From NCBI GenBank assembly GCA_011390885.1, contig JAABRO010000011.1:213555-277554 (forward strand): 64,000 nt of DNA, given 5' to 3'. The notes under the pieces are model-generated. The model was not told where the DNA came from and ran no database searches. It saw only the letters and a program-made list of their open reading frames with translations. This stretch comes from Gemmatimonas sp. Lineage in GTDB: Bacteria > Gemmatimonadota > Gemmatimonadetes > Gemmatimonadales > Gemmatimonadaceae. Made by a program: the position numbers and the translations under genes. Of the stretch, positions 9,285 through 23,830 are shown in pieces (positions within the stretch are counted from its first letter, which is position 1; every line of letters starts with the position of its first letter).

Positions 9285-10000
9285 TCAGTGAGCCGTGCCC
9301 TGCGTGCTGCACGCGCCCGCGCATTCGCTGCACGTCACGATGCCTCGCACGGCCTGCACGCCCTCGTAGGCGATGATGGGCACCATCGCGAGCGCGGCGA
9401 CGGGATCGGCCCACCACCAGCCGACGAGCGCGTTCGCGCCGAGGCCGAAGAGCACGATGGCCGAGAGCCACGCGCAGATGCTCGTCTGCGTGGCCTCGGC
9501 GGCCAGTGCGCCGCTCGCGAGTGAGACGGCCACCGTGCGCTTGGCGCGGGCGAGCACCGGCATCACCAGCACGGAGAGTGCCGCGAGCGCCGTGCCCCAC
9601 CACGTCGCGCTCGGCGTCTCCCGCAGCACGAGCGCCTCCACCGCCTCATACGCCACGTAGGCCGCCAGGGCGAGGAAGCTCCACCCGACCAGCTGCAGCG
9701 TGCGGCGTTCGGCGCGTGCGCGCTTCGACGGCGACAGATCCGCGTGCAGGCGCCAGCGCGCCGCGAGACTCGCCGACACCTCGATCACACTGTCGATGCC
9801 GAAGCCGACGAGTGCGATGCTGCCGGCGAGGCCGCCGAGCAGCAGGGCGAGCACGGCCTCGACCACGTTGTAGCCGATCGTGATGTTGTTGAGCAGCACG
9901 CCCCGACGCCGGACCAGCGCGCGCGCCGCCTCCGCGCGGTCGTCGGGCACCGACGCCTCGGCCGACAGGCCGAGGCGGCTGCGAGGCGGGGCCGTGAGGG

Positions 10001-10004
<4 letters not shown>
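9285..10004 (-). CDS. short cation diffusion facilitator-type transporter
   Basis: 239 residues with about five to six hydrophobic segments. It resembles a compact branch of the CDF superfamily: 'NVVEAVLALLLGGLAGSIALVGFGIDSVIEV', a middle helix pair and 'WWWADPVAALAMVPIIAYEG'. The intramembrane metal site typical of Zn CDFs (His-x3-Asp) is replaced by acidic residues (DSVIE; EATQTS), and the cytoplasmic C-terminal domain is absent; instead there is a short Cys-containing tail (TCSECAGACS). The start ATG overlaps the gltB stop (ATGA), implying coupling. Cation specificity cannot be read from the sequence. Confidence 0.8.
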
Positions 10005-14626
<4,622 letters not shown>

Positions 14627-14660
14627 GGAACGCCCTCCAGGCGTGAACGTGCGGTGACGG

Positions 14661-16937
14661 CTAGCGGAGTGCGGCGCCGTCGGAGGTGGTCTTCACCGCA
14701 GCATCGCGGCGCAGGTAGCGGTCGTACCAGCCGAGCAGGCGGCCGTGGAAGTCGGCGAACTCGGTGGGGGTGGTCATCGGAATGCCGTGCCCACCGTTCA
14801 CGTAGTTCACCCATTCCACCGTCCGCCCGAGCCGACGCAGCGCGAAGTACATCTCGCGCGTGTTCAGGGCCGGCACGTTGTGGTCCTCACCGCCGGTGAG
14901 CAGCAGCAGCGGCGTGCGGATGCGATCGGCGAACATGACGGCACTGTGCTGCACGTACTTCTGCGGCTGCTCCCACATCGTGGCGCCAATGCGGTCCTGC
15001 GTGCGCTCGGCAGCGTTCACGTTGCGCACCCCGAGACGCGGCGAGTCGGTGTAGAAGGAGATCAGGTCCACCTTGCCGGAGATGTTGATCGCCGCCTTGA
15101 ATCGGTTGGTCTGCGTGACGAGCAGGTTGGTCGCGTAGCCGCCGTAGCTCGTGCCGTGCACCCCGAGGCGCGCGCTGTCGGCCACCCCTATCTCGATGAG
15201 CTTGTTCGCCGCCGCGGTCACGCCCTTGAGCCAGGCCTCGCCGGGGTAGCCGATCTCGAAGCCCACCGACGGCTTCATCACCGCGTACCCGTGGCTGGCG
15301 AGATACATGCTGGTGGCATCGAAGCCATCGTCGAAGAACGACTCGTATACGCTGAACACCGTGGGCACGTTGCGCGCGCCGGCGCTCGGCAGCGTGAGCA
15401 CGCCGAACTGCGGCTTGCCGTCCACGTCGAGGTACTGCACGAGCTGTGTGACGGGGAGCGCGCGGCCGGCGAGCTGCGGGTTGGACGCCAGCACGCGTCG
15501 CGGCGACTGCATGCGACCATCGGCGAGCCACAGGTCGGGCGGTCCACCGCGCTCGGCGATCGTCACCGCGATGCGGTCGCCGGACGGCGACAGGCTGGGC
15601 GACCCGTACAGGCGACCGTCGCGCACGAGCGTGTCCCGCGCGCCCGTGGCCACATCCACGCGCACGAGCGCGCGGTCCCACGCCGTGCGCGATGTCACGC
15701 TCAGCAGCAGCGTGCGGCCGTCGACGCTCCAGTCCGCGAGCGTGGCGCGCGGACCGGTGATCGTGTCGGTCACCGTGTGCAGCGCGCGCGTCGAGCCATC
15801 GGCGGTGTTCACCAGCCACAGGCCGCTGCGATTGCCGGCCACGAGCGCCGAGGCGTCGGGGCCAAGCCGCACGAGGGTCCAGCGGTCGTTTCGCGTGGAG
15901 TCGGCGCGCGAGGTATCGCCGCGCGCCCGTGGCGGCGGACCCACGAGCCGTCGCGGTGTGGTGTCGTCCACGCTCGCGACATGAATCGCGCCGTCGCGAC
16001 CGAAGGCGTAGCGCCGCCCGTCCGCTGCCATCGACACGGTCACACCGCGCATGGACGGCATGAGCACGCGCGGCTCGCCGCCGTCGCGCCGCGCCATGAG
16101 CCGCGCCTCGGCGGCGCTCCCACCCTCGTAGTTGGTCTTCTTGGTGAGATCCTCGCGCCACGAGATGCCGGCGCCGTCGCGCGTGGCCGTCCACGAGCTG
16201 AGCTGCGTGGCCGCCACGAGCGTATCGAGGCGCCCCGTGGCCGGATGCAGCGCCACCACGAGCGCACGATTGCCGAGCCGACGCAGCACGTCCCAGGCGA
16301 GGAAGTCGTCGGTGCCGACCTGCACGCTGATCGGGCCGGTCACGAGCGAATCGAAGCGTGCGCGCACTTCACCCAGCCACGCCCGCTCGCGCACCGACAG
16401 CACGAGCCGCCCGTCGTCGGTCCATGCCAGGTCCGTGTTCTCGGCGAGGCGTGCGCCGCCGAGGGACACGGTGCGCAGGCGGCGACGTTCACGCTCCCAG
16501 AGCAGGAGGGCCGGCACGGAGTCGCGCGTGGCGATCGCGAGGCGCGCCCCGTCGGGGCTCCAGGCGATGCTGCCGATGGTGCGCGGCGCCGTGAGGATCG
16601 CCGACGTGTCGCCCGTCTCCGCGTTCATGAGCAACAGCCGGGCGGGCGCCGGTCGCGTGTAGCTCGGATCACCGTCGCGCGCCGCGACGAAACCGAGGCC
16701 GTCTCCGCGACGCGACTGCCGCACGAGCAGCCAGCGGCCGTCGGGGGAGAAGTCGCCGATCGCGAGGGAGCGCACGTCGAGCAGGTCGTTCGGCGTGAGT
16801 GGTGCGCTCGCGGACTGCGCCGCGACCGATGCTGCGGGCGGCACGGTCAGGAGCAGGGCACCAAGCACGGCGGCCAGGGAACGAACGGGAGCGGACGGGA
16901 CGCGGCGAACGTCACCACGGAGCGAGGCGATCGGCAC
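14661..16937 (-). CDS. secreted S9-family prolyl oligopeptidase-like peptidase
   Basis: 758 residues. An N-terminal signal segment (LAAVLGALLLTVPPAASVAAQS) is followed by a TolB/WD-like beta-propeller (repeated 'SPDGRWLL', 'SPDGARLA', 'SPSGDRIA') and a C-terminal alpha/beta-hydrolase domain. The catalytic triad is Ser597 in GTSYGGY, Asp685 in GGEDHN and His717 in NGGHG. Expected to cleave short peptides outside the cytoplasm. The GTG at 16937 is the only start that leaves the signal peptide intact. It lies 34 bases before gltB on the same strand and may feed transcription into it. Confidence 0.92.
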   Translation of the reverse strand: MPIASLRGDVRRVPSAPVRSLAAVLGALLLTVPPAASVAAQSASAPLTPNDLLDVRSLAIGDFSPDGRWLLVRQSRRGDGLGFVAARDGDPSYTRPAPARLLLMNAETGDTSAILTAPRTIGSIAWSPDGARLAIATRDSVPALLLWERERRRLRTVSLGGARLAENTDLAWTDDGRLVLSVRERAWLGEVRARFDSLVTGPISVQVGTDDFLAWDVLRRLGNRALVVALHPATGRLDTLVAATQLSSWTATRDGAGISWREDLTKKTNYEGGSAAEARLMARRDGGEPRVLMPSMRGVTVSMAADGRRYAFGRDGAIHVASVDDTTPRRLVGPPPRARGDTSRADSTRNDRWTLVRLGPDASALVAGNRSGLWLVNTADGSTRALHTVTDTITGPRATLADWSVDGRTLLLSVTSRTAWDRALVRVDVATGARDTLVRDGRLYGSPSLSPSGDRIAVTIAERGGPPDLWLADGRMQSPRRVLASNPQLAGRALPVTQLVQYLDVDGKPQFGVLTLPSAGARNVPTVFSVYESFFDDGFDATSMYLASHGYAVMKPSVGFEIGYPGEAWLKGVTAAANKLIEIGVADSARLGVHGTSYGGYATNLLVTQTNRFKAAINISGKVDLISFYTDSPRLGVRNVNAAERTQDRIGATMWEQPQKYVQHSAVMFADRIRTPLLLLTGGEDHNVPALNTREMYFALRRLGRTVEWVNYVNGGHGIPMTTPTEFADFHGRLLGWYDRYLRRDAAVKTTSDGAALR

Positions 16938-17025
16938 GGGCGGGGGCGGGCGAGGGAGGGGCGGGATGGTGCGGCCTTCTCAACCTGTCACCATTCGCCT
17001 CGCCTTGCCACCTCGCGACCTGCGC

Positions 17026-17985
17026 CTACCAGCCCGACGAGGCCGCGCTCGCGAGTTCGTCGCGCAGCTTGGCGTAGCTCTCCCAGCGGGACCGGCTCAC
17101 CTCACCGCGCTCCACCGCCTCGCGCACCGCGCACCCGGGCTCCACGAGATGCGTGCAGTCGGCGAAGCGGCAGCCGTCGAGGAAGGGGCGCAACTCGGGG
17201 AAGCAGTGCGCCACCTCGCGCACCTCGATGCCCCAGAGCCCCACCTCGCGAAGCCCGGGCGTATCGGCCACGAAGCCACCCCCCGGCAACGGGTGCAGCA
17301 GCGCGCCCACCGTGGTGTGCCGCCCCTTGTTCACGCTGTCGCTGATGGCACCCACGCGCAGCGTGAGCCCCGGGAAGAGCGCGTTCATGAGCGACGACTT
17401 GCCCACGCCGGACGGCCCCGTGAGCGCGGAGACGCGCCCCTGCACCACCGCGCGCAACTCCTCGAGCCCGCTGCCGTCCTTGATGCTGGTGTAATGCACC
17501 GGGTAGCCCGCCTTCTCGTAGTCGGCGAAGCGTGCGCGCGCCGACGACTGGCCGGCCAGGTCACACTTGTTCACCACGATGCGCGCGGCGAGATCGTTGG
17601 CCTCGGCGATCACGAGGAAGCGATCGAGCATCTTCGGGTGCGGCTCCGGGTTCGCCACGGCGAACACCACCAGTACCTGGTCGAGATTGGCCACCACCAC
17701 ACGCTCACCGAAGGCGCGGCCGGGCGCGCGGCGCGCCAGCTGCGAGCGCCGAGGGGTGATCGAGGCGATCGCGTGCACGATGAGGCCATCGGGCCCCGGT
17801 TCGCTCTCGATGTCCACCACGTCGCCGACCGCGAGCTTGAGCGGCTTCGCGCCATCCTTCGCCGCCGTGCCGCGCTCCTCGTCACGCTTGAGGCGTCCGC
17901 GCATCGACGCGTCCACGGACGAGCCATCCTCGAGCAGCACGCGCCACACGCCGCCGGTGCCGGTGAGCACGGTGCCGCGCCTCAC
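17026..17985 (-). CDS. rsgA: ribosome small subunit-dependent GTPase A
   Basis: 319 residues. Circularly permuted GTPase acting in late 30S maturation: an N-terminal OB-like domain, then G4 (NKCD), then G1 (GPSGVGKSS) and G3 (DTPGL), and the C-terminal zinc-binding segment with Cys/Cys/His/Cys in 'CRFADCTHLVEPGC'. 'GRHTT' is the family's switch region. The GTG at 17985 is inferred: it overlaps the stop of the upstream gene as GTGA and gives the usual family N-terminus, whereas the frame stays open further upstream without similarity. Confidence 0.93.
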   Translation of the reverse strand: MRRGTVLTGTGGVWRVLLEDGSSVDASMRGRLKRDEERGTAAKDGAKPLKLAVGDVVDIESEPGPDGLIVHAIASITPRRSQLARRAPGRAFGERVVVANLDQVLVVFAVANPEPHPKMLDRFLVIAEANDLAARIVVNKCDLAGQSSARARFADYEKAGYPVHYTSIKDGSGLEELRAVVQGRVSALTGPSGVGKSSLMNALFPGLTLRVGAISDSVNKGRHTTVGALLHPLPGGGFVADTPGLREVGLWGIEVREVAHCFPELRPFLDGCRFADCTHLVEPGCAVREAVERGEVSRSRWESYAKLRDELASAASSGW

Positions 17986-18370
17986 CAGCCCCCCCGCTCC
18001 GACGCCGGTGCCGACTGCCCGCGAATGAGCCCGTCGAGCGTGGCCTTCACCACGAGCAGCGACATGCGACCGAGTTCGTCGCGCACGGCCGCCTCGCTCT
18101 GCCCGCGCACGAGGAACTCCGTTTCCAGGTGCCCGACGGCCTCGGGCTCGCCGCGCCCCCAGCGCAGGAAGAACAGGAACGCGCCCCACGGCGCGCCCGG
18201 ATCGCCGGTCGTGTCGGTGAGGATGTCGGCGGAGTACGACATGCCGTCCACCCCTTCGAAGGCGGCCGGCCGCGCGTGCACGGCCATGTAGCCGCCCAGC
18301 GTGCGCTCATCGCCCGCGCTGTGGTCGGCGGGCAGGTGGTGTCCGGCGTGCGCGCTCAGGGTGGGCCCGG

Positions 18371-18374
<4 letters not shown>
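17982..18374 (-). CDS. conserved small protein of unknown function
   Basis: About 130 residues if the TTG at 18374 is used; this TTG overlaps the proline dehydrogenase stop (TTGA), in the style of its neighbours. An ATG at 18287 (start MAVHARPAAFEG) would give 101 residues. The sequence 'GYMAVHARPAAFEGVDGMSYS' followed by a Trp/Phe-rich stretch (WGAFLFFLRWGRG) and a helical C-terminus looks like a compact cytosolic domain; no family was recognised. It sits between the proline dehydrogenase and rsgA genes with overlaps on both sides, so it is almost certainly translated from the same message. Confidence 0.65.
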
Positions 18375-19342
<968 letters not shown>

Positions 19343-19361
19343 TGCAGGGAGCGGACGGTCA

Positions 19362-19408
19362 CGGGGAGCCGCCACCGCTCCCCGCCTCGGGCCGCCCCGG
19401 TGCGGGGC
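19362..19408. terminator. two hairpins between the M14 peptidase and proline dehydrogenase genes
   Basis: Two GC-rich inverted repeats in the 84-base gap: 19394-19399 with 19403-19408 (3-base loop) and 19362-19369 with 19377-19384 (7-base loop). They could end the M14 transcript or structure the leader of the proline dehydrogenase mRNA; no T-run decides it. Confidence 0.45.
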
Positions 19409-19426
19409 AGCCCTGAAATATACCGC

Positions 19427-21088
19427 TTACCGCTGGCCGGAAGTGATGCGGCGCACGGGCGCGGGGCGTCCGACCGTCAGACCCGCATCGGTCATGTTCC
19501 ACGTGACCATGCCGTCGTCGCTTTCCGGCTCCAGCAGCAGCATGGCCAGCCGGTCACGCGGGGTGCCAAGGCGCACGAGGAGCGACCCGACCGGGATGGT
19601 CTCCTGCGCTGCCTCCCAGCGGCCGGACAGCGTCACCTCCTGATGCCCTTGAAACGGTCGAGGGGCCTTGGCGATGCCATCCACGACGAAGCGCTCCACC
19701 TGCATGACCATGGGCATCGAGACGCGAGAGGACAGGATGCCGTGCGCCTGCAGCCGCGGCAGCACCGAGTCGGCCACGCTGGCGTCGATCACCCATCCAC
19801 CCGCTGGCGGCGTGCGCGTGAGCGAGGCCTCGAACCGGTCCACCACGGGCATGCGCACCGAGGCGAAGCGTCCGGTGCGCTTGAGACCAAGCGGCATGCC
19901 GGGCTCGTCACGCTGCGTGCTGTCCGCCAGCCGCGCCAGCACCTCGACCAGCACGGCCTGCGTGTCGGGGCGTGTGGAGAAGCGCGAGCGCACCGCGACC
20001 GCAGGCGATGCCCCCGCGGTGCCGAACGTGGATGCGGCGCGCCCCGCGGCGACGCGCGCGCGGATGCTCTGCGCCCGCGCCGCCACGACCGACAGCACTT
20101 CCTGCACGAACGCCCGCGTGGCGGCGACGCGCACGTTGAAGGGATCGTGCGAATACGCCTCGCTCAGGATCGAGATCGCACCGCGCAGCCCGTAGTAGTT
20201 GGTGCCGAAGCGTGGCTTGTGCTCGTACGTGACCCACGCCGACTTGAGCGTGTCGGTGAGCGACCCGCGCCCCGACTCGCCGGTGAAGTTGCCGTACGGG
20301 AAGATGCGAAAGCCGTGCTTCTGCTGCATGCGCTCGCGCACCGTGACCAGGAAGGTGTCGGCCGTGAACGGCGCGAGCGGCGCGGACGGGTGCAGCGACG
20401 GCGAGTAGGTGAGGTGGTAGCCGTGGTAGCTGCCGTTCGTGGTGTGCAGGTCCATGAACACATCCGGCTCCCACGCCGCGAAGGCGGCAAGCGCCGCGCG
20501 CGTTTCGGGGGCTTCCACCTTGATGTAGTCGCGGTTCAGGTCGAGCCCCTGCGCATTCGGGCGCTGCCCCACGAGTGCGGGACCATTCTGCGCGCCACGC
20601 TGCCGCGCCTGGTCGGCGAAGCGCTCGTTGCCATCGGCGTTGTAGATCGGCACCACGAGCAGCACGAGCGAGTCGAGCACGGTGGGCCCGGTCGCCGACG
20701 ACAGGTCGCGCAGCAGCGCGAGCACCGCCTCCTTCCCCTCCACTTCGCCGGCGTGGATGTTCGCCTGCACGTACACCACGGGACGCCCGAGCGCGCGCGC
20801 CTCGGCCGGCGTGCGCACCTGCGGCTTCGATGCGATCACGAGCGGCAGCACCCGCCCTTCCTGCGAGCGCCCGAGCTCGCTCACCACGAGCGGCGCGCGC
20901 ATGGCCACGAGCGTGTCGAGAAAGGCCATCACGTCGGCATGATGCGACGTCTCGGCGTAGTTGGTGCGCTCGGCGCGCGTGGCAGGACGGGGCAGCGCCC
21001 CACCTTGCGCCTCGATCGCCTGCAGCGAGGGGGCGAGCAGCAGGACAGCGGTGAGCGTACGCAGCGAGCGGGACATGGGAAGCGGCAT
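19427..21088 (-). CDS. secreted M14-family zinc carboxypeptidase
   Basis: 553 residues. Signal peptide 'SLRTLTAVLLLAPSLQAIEAQ' and then a carboxypeptidase domain: zinc ligands in IHAGEVEGKEAVL (His-x2-Glu) and a later His in 'FMDLHTTNGS'; 'LDLNRDYIK' and 'PIYNADGNER' are M14 substrate-pocket segments; the general base Glu is likely in 'ISILSEAYSH'. The second half after about residue 330 has no clear catalytic motif and may be a beta-rich accessory domain. ATG at 21088 is used; ATG at 21076 would trim four residues. It starts 10 bases after the DinB-like gene, so it is probably in the fad operon transcript. Confidence 0.88.
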   Translation of the reverse strand: MPLPMSRSLRTLTAVLLLAPSLQAIEAQGGALPRPATRAERTNYAETSHHADVMAFLDTLVAMRAPLVVSELGRSQEGRVLPLVIASKPQVRTPAEARALGRPVVYVQANIHAGEVEGKEAVLALLRDLSSATGPTVLDSLVLLVVPIYNADGNERFADQARQRGAQNGPALVGQRPNAQGLDLNRDYIKVEAPETRAALAAFAAWEPDVFMDLHTTNGSYHGYHLTYSPSLHPSAPLAPFTADTFLVTVRERMQQKHGFRIFPYGNFTGESGRGSLTDTLKSAWVTYEHKPRFGTNYYGLRGAISILSEAYSHDPFNVRVAATRAFVQEVLSVVAARAQSIRARVAAGRAASTFGTAGASPAVAVRSRFSTRPDTQAVLVEVLARLADSTQRDEPGMPLGLKRTGRFASVRMPVVDRFEASLTRTPPAGGWVIDASVADSVLPRLQAHGILSSRVSMPMVMQVERFVVDGIAKAPRPFQGHQEVTLSGRWEAAQETIPVGSLLVRLGTPRDRLAMLLLEPESDDGMVTWNMTDAGLTVGRPAPVRRITSGQR

Positions 21089-21098
21089 GGGGTGGGGA

Positions 21099-21674
21099 TC
21101 AGGCGGACGCGAGGTCGTCGAGCTGGCCCACGTGGCGCGCTTCATGGCGCGCGATCATGAGCAGCCACTCGTACATCGTGAGTGAACCGAGGCGCGGATG
21201 CGGCGCCGACACGCTGCCGAGTGCGAGCCCGCTCGCCTTGGCGATGGCCTGCCGCAGGCGCGCGCGCGATGCGGTGAGCGCCTCGAGCGCAGCGTCGAAG
21301 GTGATGCCCTCATCGGGCTGCACCATCTCCGGCGCCTCCACGGCGGTCACGCGCGTGTGCAGCGGGAAGCGCGTGAACCCCTCGATGATCGGGCCGGCGT
21401 CGGTGTCGGATTCCGCGGGCGCGCCCGCTTCGCGCAGACGCTTGGCGTGCACGCTGAACAGGCGGCCGCTCGACTCCTCGACCTTGGCGAGGTGCGCGAG
21501 CACCTGGGCGCCCGACCAGCGTCCGGGCGCAGGGCTCGCGTCGCGATGCGCCGCGGGCACGCGCTCGGCGGCCTCGAGCAACAGGCGGCGCTCGTGTTCG
21601 AGTTCGTGCACGAGCGCCGCGAGGATCGGATGCAGCGGCGCGTCGGCGGCCGCGGTGGAATCGGACGACGTCAT
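21099..21674 (-). CDS. DinB/YfiT-like four-helix protein
   Basis: 191 residues. DinB superfamily pattern: N-terminal helix with 'ILAALVHELEHERRLLLEAAERV', 'GRWSGAQVLAHLAKVEESS' and C-terminal 'LLMIARHEARHVGQLDDL'. The three metal-ligand-type histidines (HLAKVEE; RHEARHVGQ) are all present, so it can be a metal-dependent enzyme of the bacillithiol/mycothiol-transferase-like group, though the thiol substrate is unknown. The ATG at 21674 overlaps the stop of the hydratase/dehydrogenase gene (ATGA). It has no obvious link to beta-oxidation. Confidence 0.85.
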   Translation of the reverse strand: MTSSDSTAAADAPLHPILAALVHELEHERRLLLEAAERVPAAHRDASPAPGRWSGAQVLAHLAKVEESSGRLFSVHAKRLREAGAPAESDTDAGPIIEGFTRFPLHTRVTAVEAPEMVQPDEGITFDAALEALTASRARLRQAIAKASGLALGSVSAPHPRLGSLTMYEWLLMIARHEARHVGQLDDLASA

Positions 21675-23830
21675 CACAGGGGCCTTCCGGAGGCAGGATA
21701 GAATCGTTCGCCGCGCGCGGCCATGTCGCGCAGGCGCGCGGCCGGTGCAAAGCGACCAGGGAATCGCGTGTCGAGCGCCTCGAGGCGGCGTACCACCTCG
21801 GCAGCACCGAGGGTGTCGATGGTGCGGAACGGACCGCCGCGAAACGGCGGGTAGCCGATGCCGAACACGGCCCCCACGTCCCCGTCGCGCGGCGAGCGCA
21901 GCACGCCGTCCTCGAGACAGCGCACGGCCTCGTTGAGCATCGGGAGCACGGTGCGGTCCTGCATGTCGCCATCCGCGAAGGCACGACGCGAGGCGCCGGC
22001 CGGCGTGAGCGCGTACACCGACGCATCGGGTGCGCCACGCTTGCCCTCGTCATACGTGTGGAAGCCGCGTCCGCCCTTGCGTCCGGTGCGCCCGCTCTCG
22101 ATGACGCGCTGCAGCGTGCGTGACGGGACCATGCGATCGCCGAAGGCGTCCACCATGATCGCACCCGACTTGCCGGCAATGTCGAGGCCGACTTCGTCGA
22201 GCAGCGTGATGGGGCCCACCGGGAATCCGTACGCGAGCAGCGCCGCGTCGATGGCCTCGATGCTGGCCCCGTCGTCGAGCAGGGCACCGGCTTCGTTGAG
22301 ATAGGGCGCGAGCATGCGGTTCACGTAGAACCCCGGACCGTCGCGCACCACGATCACCGTCTTGCCGAGCTGCTTGCCATACGCCACGGCGGTGGCGACG
22401 GTCTCGTCGCTGGTGGTCGGCGCGGTGATCACCTCCAGCAGCGGCATCTTGTGCACGGGGCTGAAGAAGTGCATGCCCACCACGCGCTCCGGTCGCGCGG
22501 CCGTCTCGGCCAGCTGCGCGATCGGAATGGTGCTCGTGTTCGATGCGAAGATCGCCTCGGGGGCCACGGCCTCGATCTCGGCGAGCACGCCACGCTTCAC
22601 GGCGAGGTCCTCGAACACCGCCTCGATGACGAGGTCGGCGCGCCGGAAGCCGGTGAGGTCGGTGCCGCCGCTCACGCGCGCGAGCGTGTCGTCCATCTCG
22701 AGGCGCGTGCGCCGCTTCCGACGCCGCTGCTCCTCGAGCACCGCGCGCACGGCCCGGAGCGCGCCGGTGATGCGCTCGAGCGAGGCATCCTTGATGCGCA
22801 CGAGCGTGTCGTGCTGCACCGCCACCGTGGCGATGCCGGCGCCCATGAAGCCGCCGCCCACGATGCCGAGCCGGCGCACCGGCCGCGCGACCACGTCGGC
22901 GTTCGCGACGCCGGAGTCCTTCTTGAGCGCCGTGGTGGCGAAGAAGAGAAACGTGAGCTGCCGGCACACGTCGGTCATGGCGAGCCGTCCGAACGCGCGC
23001 GCCTCGGCGTCGAGTCCGCGGGCGATGCCGTTGGCGTAGCCCTCCGCGACCGCCTCGATCGCGGCGAACGGCGCAGGGTACGCGCCGCGCGTCTTCTTCT
23101 GCACCTGTTCGCGCGCCTGCCGGAACACGACGGCACGTCCCACCGGATTGTCTTCGAGCAGCAGTTCCGTGGCACCGGAGCGCCGCTGCACGCGGGTGCG
23201 CCGTCCGTCGGCGAGCTCGCGCGCGCGCTGCATCGCGACGGCGCGCAGGATGGCTGGATGCACCAGGTCGTCCACGAGACCGAGCGTGCGCGCCTTGCGC
23301 GGGCGCACGGTCTTGCCGGTGAGGATGAGGTCGAGCGCCGCCTGCAGCCCGATCAGGCGCGGCAGGCGCTGCGTGCCACCCGCCCCCGGCAGCAGGCCCA
23401 GCTGCACTTCGGGGAGCGCGCACACCGACTTCGGGTGATCGCTCAGCACGCGCCAGTGACAGGCCAGCGCCACCTCGAGTCCTCCGCCGAGGCACGCGCC
23501 GTGGATCGCGGCCACGACCGGCTTGTGCAGTGCGGACAGCCGATCGAGCATGCGCTGACCGCTGCGCGAGAGGTTCTCCGCATCGGCGGCGCTCGTGATC
23601 GCGGCCAGCTCCTCGATGTCCGCGCCGGCGATCCAGCTGTCGGCCTTGCCGCTGCACAGCACGGCCGCGCGAATCGCGTCGTCGCCCTCGAGTTGCGCGA
23701 AGATCGCATCGAACTCGCCGGCGAGCCGCGAGTTGAGTGCGTTTACGGGCGCCGGCGCGTCGAAGGTGATCACCGCGATGCCATCCACCACCTCGAGCGA
23801 GAGCGCGGAGCGCATCGGATCCGTGCTCAT
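21674..23830 (-). CDS. fadJ: 3-hydroxyacyl-CoA dehydrogenase / enoyl-CoA hydratase fusion
   Basis: 718 residues; the multifunctional alpha subunit of fatty-acid beta-oxidation. The N-terminal crotonase domain has the oxyanion-hole and catalytic segments 'GACLGGGLEVALACH' and 'LPEVQLGLLPGAGGTQR' with both expected Glu residues. The central NAD-binding domain starts with 'GIVGGGFMGAGIA', with 'ASNTSTIPI' and 'HFFSPVHKMPLLEV' (catalytic His), followed by the two C-terminal dehydrogenase helical domains. The ATG at 23830 overlaps the thiolase stop (ATGA). FadJ versus FadB cannot be settled from sequence alone; pairing with a FadI-like thiolase favours FadJ. Confidence 0.92.
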   Translation of the reverse strand: MSTDPMRSALSLEVVDGIAVITFDAPAPVNALNSRLAGEFDAIFAQLEGDDAIRAAVLCSGKADSWIAGADIEELAAITSAADAENLSRSGQRMLDRLSALHKPVVAAIHGACLGGGLEVALACHWRVLSDHPKSVCALPEVQLGLLPGAGGTQRLPRLIGLQAALDLILTGKTVRPRKARTLGLVDDLVHPAILRAVAMQRARELADGRRTRVQRRSGATELLLEDNPVGRAVVFRQAREQVQKKTRGAYPAPFAAIEAVAEGYANGIARGLDAEARAFGRLAMTDVCRQLTFLFFATTALKKDSGVANADVVARPVRRLGIVGGGFMGAGIATVAVQHDTLVRIKDASLERITGALRAVRAVLEEQRRRKRRTRLEMDDTLARVSGGTDLTGFRRADLVIEAVFEDLAVKRGVLAEIEAVAPEAIFASNTSTIPIAQLAETAARPERVVGMHFFSPVHKMPLLEVITAPTTSDETVATAVAYGKQLGKTVIVVRDGPGFYVNRMLAPYLNEAGALLDDGASIEAIDAALLAYGFPVGPITLLDEVGLDIAGKSGAIMVDAFGDRMVPSRTLQRVIESGRTGRKGGRGFHTYDEGKRGAPDASVYALTPAGASRRAFADGDMQDRTVLPMLNEAVRCLEDGVLRSPRDGDVGAVFGIGYPPFRGGPFRTIDTLGAAEVVRRLEALDTRFPGRFAPAARLRDMAARGERFYPASGRPL

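Noticed and set aside
14745..17345. 866-codon plus-strand frame opposite the S9 peptidase
   Set aside because: It is antisense to a gene with a full catalytic triad and lacks any domain of its own.
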